Positions 56,062 to 63,513 of a DNA stretch of 64,000 bases are shown here, piece by piece. Under the pieces are notes generated by a model that was not told the DNA's origin, did not search any database, and saw nothing but the letters and a program-made list of their open reading frames with translations. Source of the stretch: an uncultured Gammaproteobacteria bacterium (lineage in GTDB: Bacteria > Pseudomonadota > Gammaproteobacteria > Pseudomonadales > Pseudohongiellaceae). Numbering within the stretch: position 1 is the first letter of the stretch; each line of letters starts with the position of its first letter. Location of the stretch: NCBI GenBank assembly GCA_903837345.1, contig CAILUG010000054.1, positions 1-64,000 on the forward strand, given 5' to 3'. Position numbers and translations under genes: made by a program.

Positions 56062-56092
56062 CCACCCTGAACTACCGGCAACAGCAGCTCCA
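56026..56092 (+). repeat. Tandem 33-base duplication across the ferredoxin reductase start codon
   Basis: Unit 1 (56026-56058, GACCACCCGGAACAACCGGC onwards) and unit 2 (56060-56092, GACCACCCTGAACTACCGGC onwards) differ at two positions and share the last 18 bases exactly (CCGGCAACAGCAGCTCCA). The single base between them (T 56059) completes the start codon ATG 56058-56060. Confidence 0.85.
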
Positions 56093-57062
56093 GCTCAAAC
56101 CAAATGAAACCGTACTGGATTGTCTGCTCCGCCATGGCGTCGCCCTGCCCTATGCCTGCAAGGCCGGCATGTGCCAGGCCTGTCTGGTGAAAGCTGTTGG
56201 CTGCACTGCCACCGAAGAATCCAGCAAGTGGATCAAGCCTGCATTGCAGGCACGCGGCTATACGCTGGCCTGTCAGTGGGTGCCCGCTACCGATGCCGGC
56301 GCAGAACTGCCCGAACTGGCCGATTTCGCGGTGACCGCGACCATCCGCAGCTTGCAGCCGCTCAACTCACAGGTACTGCAAGTGTTGCTCGATATTGCCG
56401 ACCCTCGCAGCATGTTTGCCTACCGGCCTGGCCAGTATCTGACCGCCACCAATCCGGCGGGTGTTGCCCGTGCCTATTCAATTGCCAATGATTTTGCAGT
56501 GGAAGGCATGGTGGAGCTACACATTGCCGCCACCAGCCATGGCGAGTTCACGCACTGGCTATTCTCCACAGCCAGGGCTGGCGATCAGCTCTACCTGCGC
56601 GGCCCGACCGGAACCTGTTTTTATGATGTGCGCGACGATGCTGACCAGCCTCTGCTGCTGGCCGGTACCGGTACCGGTCTGGCCCCGCTGCTGGGGATAG
56701 TCCGTGATGCACTTAGGCAGCAGCACACCCAGGCCATCCATCTCTATCATGGCGGCCGCACACCTGATCAGCTCTATCTGGTGGATGAATTGCAGAATCT
56801 GGCCCGCAAACACCCTGATTTCCACTATCACCCGTGTGTAATTGAAGCAGCGGACAACCCTGCATTGCGGCCAAGCCTGGGCAGGGTGGAGCAGGTTTTG
56901 GTGCAGGATATGGCTAAAGCAAAGCTGTCGGCGTACCGTATTTATCTGTGTGGAGCACCTGCGTTCGTGCATGGCTTGCGCAAAAAACTCTATCTGCAGG
57001 GTGCGCGCTCCGAACATATCCACTGTGATCCATTCACTGAGCGCACAGTGGTGCCTGACTGA
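56058..57062 (+). CDS. Ferredoxin-NAD(P)H reductase fusion (CDP-6-deoxy-glucoseen-reductase-like)
   Basis: This protein has 334 residues. The N-terminal plant-type [2Fe-2S] domain has CKAGMCQACLV and a later Cys (LACQW). The FAD domain has YRPGQYLTATNPAGVARAYSIAND (RAYSIAND binds flavin), and the NAD domain has LLLAGTGTGLAPLLGI and IYLCGAPAFV. The order ferredoxin-FAD-NAD is that of AscD/RfbI and of oxygenase reductases such as BenC. It would move electrons from NAD(P)H to an acceptor. The first residues are encoded by the duplicated unit. The FMN-dependent enzyme gene follows after 34 bases, a plausible partner. Confidence 0.88.
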   Translation: MTTLNYRQQQLQLKPNETVLDCLLRHGVALPYACKAGMCQACLVKAVGCTATEESSKWIKPALQARGYTLACQWVPATDAGAELPELADFAVTATIRSLQPLNSQVLQVLLDIADPRSMFAYRPGQYLTATNPAGVARAYSIANDFAVEGMVELHIAATSHGEFTHWLFSTARAGDQLYLRGPTGTCFYDVRDDADQPLLLAGTGTGLAPLLGIVRDALRQQHTQAIHLYHGGRTPDQLYLVDELQNLARKHPDFHYHPCVIEAADNPALRPSLGRVEQVLVQDMAKAKLSAYRIYLCGAPAFVHGLRKKLYLQGARSEHIHCDPFTERTVVPD

Positions 57063-57096
57063 AACGCGCAACCACAGCACTCCTTGAGGCTAGCCC

Positions 57097-58608
57097 ATGA
57101 ACAGTTTGGTCAAACTCAGTGACAACTTTTTCTCGACGATGGCTACACTGCTGGCCAATGGCTTCATCATTGCGGTCGGGATAATGTTTGCACTGGCAGT
57201 GTTCTATTACATTATCGACATCACCCAGACGCAGCACACGATCCGCCGCAACTATCCCTTGATCGGCCGCTTCCGTTATTTGTTCGAGCGACTCGGCGAG
57301 TTTTTCCGCCAGTATTTTTTCTCGATGGACCGCGAGGAGTTGCCCTTCAACCGTGCGCAACGCTCATGGGTATATCGGGCTGCCAAAAACCTGGACAATA
57401 CCCAGCCATTCGGCTCCACCCGTGACAACGATCGCACCGGCCACATCATTTTTGCCAATGCCGGCTTTGCAATTCTTGACGAAGAAGCAACAGCACCTGA
57501 AACCATCGTGTTTGGCCCTCACTGCCGCCAGCCTTACCGCAGCAACTCGCTTTTCAATATTTCCGGCATGAGCTACGGAGCCATTTCCAAACCGGCTGTG
57601 CAGGCACTCTCGCGCGGCGCAGCCATGGCCGGTTGCTGGATGTGTACCGGCGAAGGGGCATTGTCGGAATACCACCTGGAAGGCGGCTGCGACATCATCT
57701 TCCAGATCGGTACCGCCAAATATGGCGTACGCGACGGGCACGGCAATTATTCGCTGGACAAGCTCCGGGAAGTGGCCGGCAAACCGCAAGTGAAAATGAT
57801 CGAACTCAAACTGTCGCAAGGTGCCAAACCCGGCAAGGGCGGCATACTGCCCGGCGTCAAGGTTACCCCGGAAATTGCCCGCATCCGCGGCATACCGGAA
57901 GGCGAAGCTTCACTCAGTCCCAACCGCCACACTGACATCAGCAACAATCACCAACTGCTCGAACGTATCGGCTGGCTGCGCGAATTCACCGGCAAACCGG
58001 TGGGCATCAAAACAGTGCTGGGCGATGAAGGCTGGATCGAGGATTTGCTGCAGGTTATCAATGCGAAAGGCGCGGAACATGCCCCTGATTTCATCACCCT
58101 CGACAGTGCTGATGGCGGCACCGGCGCTGCGCCGATGACCTTGATGGATGATGTGGGCCTCGGCATCCATGAATCACTGCCGCTGCTGGTGGACAAATTG
58201 CTGGAACATGGCCTGCGTGATCGCATCAAGGTGATCTGCTCGGGCAAGCTGATCAATCCGGCGGACGTGGCGTGGGCACTGTGTGTGGGAGCAGATGCCA
58301 TCAACAATGCCCGCGGCTTCATGTTCTCGCTCGGCTGTATCCAGGCGATGCAGTGCAACAAGAATACCTGCCCTACCGGCATCACCACCCACGATCCCAA
58401 ACTGCAACGTGGTCTCGTCACCAGTGACAAGGCGGCACGCGTAGCCTACTACCAGCGCAATATGATCAAGGAGATCAGCATCATTGCGCATTCCTGTGGC
58501 GTCCCCAACCCGCGCCACCTGCAACGCAAACACGCCCGCATAGTATCAACCAGCAGCCACAGCATCAGTCTGGTGGACTACTACAGCGGGAAGGCAACTG
58601 CGCAATAA
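57097..58608 (+). CDS. FMN-binding glutamate synthase family protein (membrane-anchored)
   Basis: This protein has 503 residues. An N-terminal helix (ANGFIIAVGIMFALAVFYYI) precedes a GltS-type TIM barrel. It shows NISGMSYGAISKPAVQALS, TGEGALSEYHLEGG, IELKLSQGAKPGKGG, ITLDSADGGTGAAPMTLMDD and CNKNTCPTGITTHDP, which supplies the Fe-S cysteines. There is no glutaminase domain, so ammonia or another donor, or a different reaction, is likely. Members of this stand-alone group are uncharacterised oxidoreductases. The neighbouring reductase may feed it electrons. Confidence 0.9.
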   Translation: MNSLVKLSDNFFSTMATLLANGFIIAVGIMFALAVFYYIIDITQTQHTIRRNYPLIGRFRYLFERLGEFFRQYFFSMDREELPFNRAQRSWVYRAAKNLDNTQPFGSTRDNDRTGHIIFANAGFAILDEEATAPETIVFGPHCRQPYRSNSLFNISGMSYGAISKPAVQALSRGAAMAGCWMCTGEGALSEYHLEGGCDIIFQIGTAKYGVRDGHGNYSLDKLREVAGKPQVKMIELKLSQGAKPGKGGILPGVKVTPEIARIRGIPEGEASLSPNRHTDISNNHQLLERIGWLREFTGKPVGIKTVLGDEGWIEDLLQVINAKGAEHAPDFITLDSADGGTGAAPMTLMDDVGLGIHESLPLLVDKLLEHGLRDRIKVICSGKLINPADVAWALCVGADAINNARGFMFSLGCIQAMQCNKNTCPTGITTHDPKLQRGLVTSDKAARVAYYQRNMIKEISIIAHSCGVPNPRHLQRKHARIVSTSSHSISLVDYYSGKATAQ

Positions 58609-58630
58609 CGGAATGACAGACTGGCCGGGC

Positions 58631-59107
58631 TCAGGCCACAGCTACGGGTTTGCCTTGTCTAAAAGCCGTAATTTTTTCACCGACCGTAGCCTGTAGTGCT
58701 GCTTGCATGGCCGGGGTCGGGAAAGGCATGACTTTCAGAAACAGTTCGGCACTGGCAATCCGTTTGTCGGTTTCCATGGTGCCTTTGGTCAACAAATAGC
58801 CGCTGCCGGTATGAGTGATTGCGGCAGAAATGGTTACATGCTGCCCTGGTGAGAGAAAACCGTAGAACTTTGCCGACTTGATCGATACCAGATAGACCAT
58901 GTTGCCGAAATCGTTGTCCATGAAATACAAAAACCCGGAAGCTTGCGCGATAGCCTCGACCATCAACACGCCTGGCAGAATCGGATTGCCGGGGAAATGA
59001 CCCTGGAATACCGGAGCATCATCCGGCAGCCGGCTTTGACAGATTATTGATTTGCCTTGTTCGTAAGCCCTGATTTCATCAATGAACTGGTTTTTCTCAA
59101 TATTCAT
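58631..59107 (-). CDS. FabZ-like 3-hydroxyacyl-ACP dehydratase (FabZXL-like)
   Basis: This hot-dog-fold dehydratase has 158 residues. It has the catalytic GHFPGNPILPGVLMVEAIAQ (His37, Glu51), ASGFLYF and FYGFLSPGQHVTI. The end ELFLKVMPFPTPAMQAAL resembles the tail of FabZ proteins in rhizobial acpXL clusters more than that of housekeeping FabZ (which ends in ARLTC/AR-type tails). It would dehydrate 3-hydroxyacyl chains carried by the neighbouring ACP. Its ATG overlaps the ACP stop (TAATG). Confidence 0.85.
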   Translation of the reverse strand: MNIEKNQFIDEIRAYEQGKSIICQSRLPDDAPVFQGHFPGNPILPGVLMVEAIAQASGFLYFMDNDFGNMVYLVSIKSAKFYGFLSPGQHVTISAAITHTGSGYLLTKGTMETDKRIASAELFLKVMPFPTPAMQAALQATVGEKITAFRQGKPVAVA

Positions 59108-59403
59108 TACTTGATAAGACCGTAGATGTTCTCTACAAAAACCGACATGCGGTAATTGTCCTTGGCCGCGGCACCACTGTTGGCGGCTTTTTGCATCCAC
59201 TCTTCCATGGGAATCTTGATATCGAATGTATCTTCGATTTCAAACACCACCACCAGGAAATCCACGCTTTCAATCCCGATATCCGCCATAAGGTTGTCAT
59301 CCGGCTTGATTTCGGTGATGCCTTTGTAGGCCAGATTGCACTGTTCGATGATGATTGTTTCAACAGCCTTGTAGACTGCTTCCCTGGTGACTTTTTCAGT
59401 CAT
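59107..59403 (-). CDS. Atypical acyl carrier protein (AcpXL-like)
   Basis: This protein has 98 residues. The phosphopantetheine site is Ser46 in DIGIESVDFL (classical ACP: DSLD). VVFEIEDTFDIKIPMEEWMQ closely recalls AcpXL (VFAIDKEFGIKIPLEQW), the carrier for very-long-chain hydroxy fatty acids of lipid A in Rhizobiales. Length (AcpXL about 93) and context with FabZ- and FabF-like proteins agree. The start at 59403 has GGGGG seven bases upstream. Confidence 0.85.
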   Translation of the reverse strand: MTEKVTREAVYKAVETIIIEQCNLAYKGITEIKPDDNLMADIGIESVDFLVVVFEIEDTFDIKIPMEEWMQKAANSGAAAKDNYRMSVFVENIYGLIK

Positions 59404-59724
59404 AAAACCCCCGGATTGGCAACAAATGAAAATCGGAATCTGCGTGTTGAAACCTGGCAGAAAGCCAGGCAACGCCTGACTGCGGAACCAGGGTCCCGGG
59501 AACCAGCGGCAGATCAGTAACTATGGTTGCTGGTTAAAGTACGCAACGTTTCTGTCGTCGTCAACGCATTGCGCTGGTTCGTTCCCGGTTATCGGTGCGG
59601 ATTTTGATCTTCGGCAACTTCGCCTTTTCAGGGGCAGACATGAATATAAGTTGGTGCTTTGCCAAGTTTCGCTTAGGATTTGTCACGACATCCCCCTTTT
59701 ACACCTTCCGGGCTTCACCTTTCC
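59404..59724. other. Divergent intergenic region between carrier protein and response regulator
   Basis: This 321-base region must hold promoters for the two divergent transcripts. I see local inverted words (CCTGGCAGAAAGCCAGG near 59452-59468) but no clear -35/-10 pair or palindromic operator that I would defend. Confidence 0.4.
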
Positions 59725-60444
59725 ATGAGTGTTGATCATTACAACAGTGAACCTTTGATTCTGATTGTTGAGGATGAAGCCGAAATTGCGGAAATCATTG
59801 AAGTCTATTTGCGCCAGGACGGTTTCAAGACCCTGCATGCCGGTGACGGCCAGAAAGGCATGCAGCTCTTCACCAAACAAAAGCCGGACCTGGTGATTCT
59901 GGACATCCGCCTGCCCGGCCAGAACGGACTCGACATACTGCAGTCGATTCGTGCCCAGGGCACCACACCGGTAATCATGCTTACGGCGCTGACTGATGAC
60001 GTCAACAAACTGCTGGGGTTGCGACTGGGAGCTGACGATTACATCACCAAACCTTTCAATCCCTCCGAACTGGTGGCGCGCGTGCGCGCGGTTTTGCGAC
60101 GCACCATCGTCAGCGTGCAATCCCCGACTTCGAATACCCAGGTTGGACGCCTGTCAATTGACCATAACGCCTATGTTGCTTCCTGGATGGATGACAACGG
60201 AAAAAACGAAGTGCTGCCGCTCACGCTTACGGAATTCCGCATTCTGGCGTTCATGGCGCGCCATCCCAAGCGTTGTTTCAGCCGTTTTGAACTGATTGAG
60301 GCCTGCCTGCCGGAAAGCGATGCACTAGATCGCGTGATCGATTCGCATCTGAGCAAGTTGCGGCGCAAATTGCATGATGCCGGCTGCGAAGGCTTCATCG
60401 AAACCGTACGCAGAGTGGGATACAGGCTATGGCCGGAGCATTGA
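59725..60444 (+). CDS. OmpR-family response regulator (BaeR-like)
   Basis: This protein has 239 residues. The receiver domain has acidic pocket VEDE (residues 15-18), phospho-acceptor Asp60 in LVILDIRLPGQNG, MLTALTDDVNKLLG and the Lys in YITKPFNPSELVARV. The winged-helix domain (about 135-239) ends SHLSKLRRKLHDAGCEGFIE and VRRVGYRLWP. It overlaps the sensor kinase gene by 16 bases. BaeR controls RND efflux and envelope stress in E. coli; the target here is not known. Confidence 0.93.
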   Translation: MSVDHYNSEPLILIVEDEAEIAEIIEVYLRQDGFKTLHAGDGQKGMQLFTKQKPDLVILDIRLPGQNGLDILQSIRAQGTTPVIMLTALTDDVNKLLGLRLGADDYITKPFNPSELVARVRAVLRRTIVSVQSPTSNTQVGRLSIDHNAYVASWMDDNGKNEVLPLTLTEFRILAFMARHPKRCFSRFELIEACLPESDALDRVIDSHLSKLRRKLHDAGCEGFIETVRRVGYRLWPEH

Positions 60445-61580
60445 ACAAGGTCTGGGTACGCTTCGGCATCTACATGGCGTTGGCGATGCTGCTTACTGCT
60501 GCCATCATTGCCGGCTTCCTGTTCTGGAATGCCCAGATCCGGCGTGACGAATTTCTGGCAACCCTGCCTGCGGACGTGCGTGCCGAGATGGTGCAACTGA
60601 TCAGGGCCGGACAGGAAGGCAGCAAGCGCGCAGACGATATATACGACCAGTATTCAACCCGGGAACCCCCTGGCGTCTCGCAGGAAATTTTTCTGAGTCT
60701 GGGCGCCATCCTTGTTTTCGGCCTGATTGCAGCCTTCATGTCGGCCCGTATATTCGTGAGACCCCTGTCTTCGGTTATTGCGGCGGCGTTAAGGGTTGCG
60801 CAAGGGGATTTGACGGTGCGGGCCCAGGCGCCCAATACCAGCGGGGAGCTGAAGGATCTGATCCAGAACTTCAACAATATGGCAGATACGCTCGAGCGCC
60901 TGGAAAAGGAGCGCAGGGAAACAGCGGCTGCCATGTCGCATGAATTGCGTACACCGCTGACAATTTTGCAGGGACGCCTGCACGCCCTGTGTGACGGAGT
61001 CATTCCAGCCAGCAAAACCGAATTCCTGCGTCTGCTGGACCATACCGAACATCTGGTACGGCTGGTTGATGACATGCACACCATGTCGCTGGTGGAAGCC
61101 AGTCGTCTCTCCCTCAACTGCACCTATGTGGAACTGGGCGCATTCATCCAGGAACTGGTACCGTTTTATGCGCATCGCGCCAAGGGTTATGGCGTGGAAA
61201 TCGAATTGCAGATAGAAACCGTATTCGTGAACTGCGACAAGGACCGGCTACGGCAAGTGCTGGCCAATCTGATTGAAAACACGCTGCATTACGCTGCCAG
61301 CGGCGGGATCCTGGAAATCCGCGTTTTCCAGGAAGGCAATCACGCCGTACTGGAATTGAGTGACCGCGGCTCGGGTTTTGCTGATGGTGAAATTGAATGG
61401 GTATTCAATCCGTTTTTCCGCGGTGAAAAATCCCTGGTCAAAGGCAAGCCCGGCTCCGGCCTCGGGCTTTCCATCGTGCAAAGCATCATCAAACAGCACA
61501 ACGGCAGCATCCAGGTTTCCAATCGTCCTGAAGGCGGTGCCTGCTTCAAGATGCTGCTGCCGCTCGCGGCCAATACCTAG
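60429..61580 (+). CDS. Sensor histidine kinase (BaeS-like)
   Basis: This protein has 383 residues. Two transmembrane helices (about 12-33 and 88-108) enclose a short periplasmic loop of about 55 residues. A HAMP domain (about 110-160) is followed by the phospho-acceptor His171 in MSHELRTPLTILQGR and the ATPase domain with NLIENTLHYA (N box), DRGSGF (G1) and GSGLGLSIVQSI (G2). It is the partner of the response regulator immediately upstream. The small periplasmic loop suggests sensing within or at the membrane. Confidence 0.93.
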   Translation: MAGALNKVWVRFGIYMALAMLLTAAIIAGFLFWNAQIRRDEFLATLPADVRAEMVQLIRAGQEGSKRADDIYDQYSTREPPGVSQEIFLSLGAILVFGLIAAFMSARIFVRPLSSVIAAALRVAQGDLTVRAQAPNTSGELKDLIQNFNNMADTLERLEKERRETAAAMSHELRTPLTILQGRLHALCDGVIPASKTEFLRLLDHTEHLVRLVDDMHTMSLVEASRLSLNCTYVELGAFIQELVPFYAHRAKGYGVEIELQIETVFVNCDKDRLRQVLANLIENTLHYAASGGILEIRVFQEGNHAVLELSDRGSGFADGEIEWVFNPFFRGEKSLVKGKPGSGLGLSIVQSIIKQHNGSIQVSNRPEGGACFKMLLPLAANT

Positions 61581-61608
61581 AACTTTCACCGACTGATTCA
61601 GAGTACTC

Positions 61609-61964
61609 GGGCCTCTCCCTGAACATTATGGGGACACGCTTGCATACTTCCTATGTGGAGCACAGCCTTGGACCGATAAGTGTTTCTGAAACACGCCGCA
61701 AGTACGTCCCTGCAGGCTTGTCTTCGGCCGTCCATGGCCTCAGACAGTTTCAGAAACACTTATCGGCCCAAGGCTCTCAATATCTGTGCGTAATTCTCCC
61801 TGATTTAAGAACATGCGCAGAAACCGGAAGACTCTGGCGCCTGAAACTGCATTGGGAAGAGGGCTTCTCCCTGAAGCTGGAGGGGACCTCTGCGGCCAGG
61901 GATGGCCGCAGGGAGCTACAGGGATGTATTCATGCGTGTCCCCGTAATCTTCAGGGAGAAGCCC
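61609..61964. repeat. Composite palindromic element with 31-bp terminal inverted repeats
   Basis: Outer arms 61609-61639 and 61934-61964 are inverted repeats of 31 bases with three mismatches. Inside are a second pair of 29 bases with one mismatch (61664-61692 with 61747-61775; GTTTCTGAAAC at the inner end) and a perfect 8-bp hairpin CTGCGGCC/GGCCGCAG (61890-61897 with 61904-61911). The word TTCTCCCTGA occurs again at 61793 and 61864. The element fills most of the 435 bases between two convergent genes and contains no credible gene. The layout is that of a non-autonomous (MITE- or REP-like) repeat. Confidence 0.75.
61664..61775. repeat. Inner 29-bp inverted repeat
   Basis: AGCCTTGGACCGATAAGTGT onwards (61664-61692) faces its reverse complement at 61747-61775 with a single A/G difference; 54 bases lie between. 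Transcripts from either side would fold into a long hairpin that could act as a terminator or RNA stabiliser for the convergent genes. Confidence 0.8.
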
Positions 61965-62015
61965 GACTGCGATGAGGGTCAGCAAAGCGCCAGAGGCTTT
62001 GCTGCAATGCGGCTG

Positions 62016-63230
62016 TTATTTCTTGAAAACGAGACTGACGTTGTTGTTGCCGAAAGCAAAGGAATTGCTCATCGCACAAGACAGTTTGGCGGCGAGCGGG
62101 GCCGAGAAGTTGATGTTCAAACTGAATTCGTCATCCAGTTTTTTGAAGGGAGTGATGGTTTGGGTTTGCATGGCTTTAACGGTATAGACCGCTTCGAGCG
62201 CCCCGGCAGCACCCAGCAAATGACCGGTAAGTTGCTTGGTGGGGGTCATGTGAATCGCAGAAAGCCTGTCACCGAATATCAGTTTCATTGCATTGAATTC
62301 GGCCACATCATTGAGCTTGGTACCGGTACCGTGCGGATTGATCAGATCAATCTCGCCGGCGCCGATGTTGGCATCTTCCAGCGCAAGCTGCATGGCAAGT
62401 GCTGAATCGCTGCCATCGGGGATAGGCATTACCATGTGATAGCCACCGCCGGTTGAACCGAAGCCGGCCAGTTCCGCGTAGATTTTGGCGCCGCGGGCTT
62501 TGGCAGCGGATTCTTTTTCCAGCAACAACATGGCGGCACCTTCGCCAAGCACAAAACCATCACGGTCATGGGCAAAGGGACGACTGGAATTTTCAGGGTC
62601 ATCGTTGTTGTTGGACATGGCTCGCAGGCGATCGAAACCCGCCACCATCAGTGGTGTGATAGTGGCTTCGACACCGCCGGTAAGCACCGCATCAACCCGC
62701 CCGCTTCTGATCATGTCGAGCGCTATGCCGATGGCATTGGCGCTGGAGGAGCAGGCAGTGGCTATGGTGTGTTGCTGGCCTATAAATCCCCATTTGATCG
62801 CAATCTGGTTGACAATGGAGTTGGGCTCGATAAAGGGCACGGTCATCGGGTTGACCCGGGATGGCCCTGACTTGATCAAGCGGGTAAGTGCATCTTCGGT
62901 GTAGTACATGCCACCGAGGCCGGTTCCCAGTGAAATACCTATGCGGCGCTTGTCGATCCCCGAGTTTTCCAGCCCTGCGTCCCTGACCAGTTCAGCAGCA
63001 GCGGCCATGGCAAACTGGGTATTCAGCGAAAGATTGGCAACCGAATAGCCCAGCAGGGTCGACATATTGGTCTTGATCTCTGCAGCGATCTGGGTTCTGT
63101 ATTCAGCAGGATCAAAGCGGAAAATGCGTGCGATGCCCGATTTGGCCTGCAGCAGGTTTTCCCAGAATTCATCGAGGTTGTCACCCAGTGCAGAAATGGC
63201 ACTCAACCCGGTAATAACCACTTTTTCCAT
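62016..63230 (-). CDS. Beta-ketoacyl-ACP synthase II (FabF-like)
   Basis: This condensing enzyme has 404 residues. The Cys-His-His triad is complete: Cys160 in TIATACSSSANAIG, His in LINPHGTGTKLND and His in KQLTGHLLGAAGALEA. The N-terminus MEKVVITGLSAISALGDN and the C-terminal NSFAFGNNNVSLVF are typical. It is an elongating KS II. The location near the AcpXL-like carrier and the dehydratase suggests a dedicated pathway rather than general fatty acid synthesis, but those genes are separated from it by the two-component system and the repeat element. Confidence 0.93.
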   Translation of the reverse strand: MEKVVITGLSAISALGDNLDEFWENLLQAKSGIARIFRFDPAEYRTQIAAEIKTNMSTLLGYSVANLSLNTQFAMAAAAELVRDAGLENSGIDKRRIGISLGTGLGGMYYTEDALTRLIKSGPSRVNPMTVPFIEPNSIVNQIAIKWGFIGQQHTIATACSSSANAIGIALDMIRSGRVDAVLTGGVEATITPLMVAGFDRLRAMSNNNDDPENSSRPFAHDRDGFVLGEGAAMLLLEKESAAKARGAKIYAELAGFGSTGGGYHMVMPIPDGSDSALAMQLALEDANIGAGEIDLINPHGTGTKLNDVAEFNAMKLIFGDRLSAIHMTPTKQLTGHLLGAAGALEAVYTVKAMQTQTITPFKKLDDEFSLNINFSAPLAAKLSCAMSNSFAFGNNNVSLVFKK

Positions 63231-63513
63231 ATTGCACTCGCCGTAACTATCAGCTTCAGGAACCAGGCATTTCCATCGCCCAAGGAGGGTGATTCAAGAC
63301 TTCCAAACAATCCCTTTCAGCACCGGTTTCTCTACTGCAGATAAACGGTGTAAGGTGCTCATCTTGCACGGAAAAATACCTGCCGTGAACCAGTATTTTC
63401 TCCACGCGCCCTCCACAAAACCTCAATCATTACGCAAGCAACGGCACCCATAATAGGCTGGCTGTAGGTGGGATGATTTACCCCTTGTTTTCTGCGGAAC
63501 CCTTTGTGGGCTA
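63231..63513. other. Divergent promoter region between ketosynthase and outer membrane factor
   Basis: This region has 283 bases without a gene. It must drive both divergent genes. I see no convincing sigma-70 pair, operator palindrome or terminator to report. Confidence 0.4.

Noticed and set aside
59404-59724. Small gene in the gap before the response regulator
   Set aside because: Short frames exist, but none has both a ribosome site and a plausible protein; the upstream extension of the regulator to 59680 also lacks a site.
61628-61975. 115-codon open frame in the region between kinase and ketosynthase
   Set aside because: It lies entirely within the inverted-repeat element, its codons follow the palindromes and the protein shows no domain. 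Better explained as repeat DNA.
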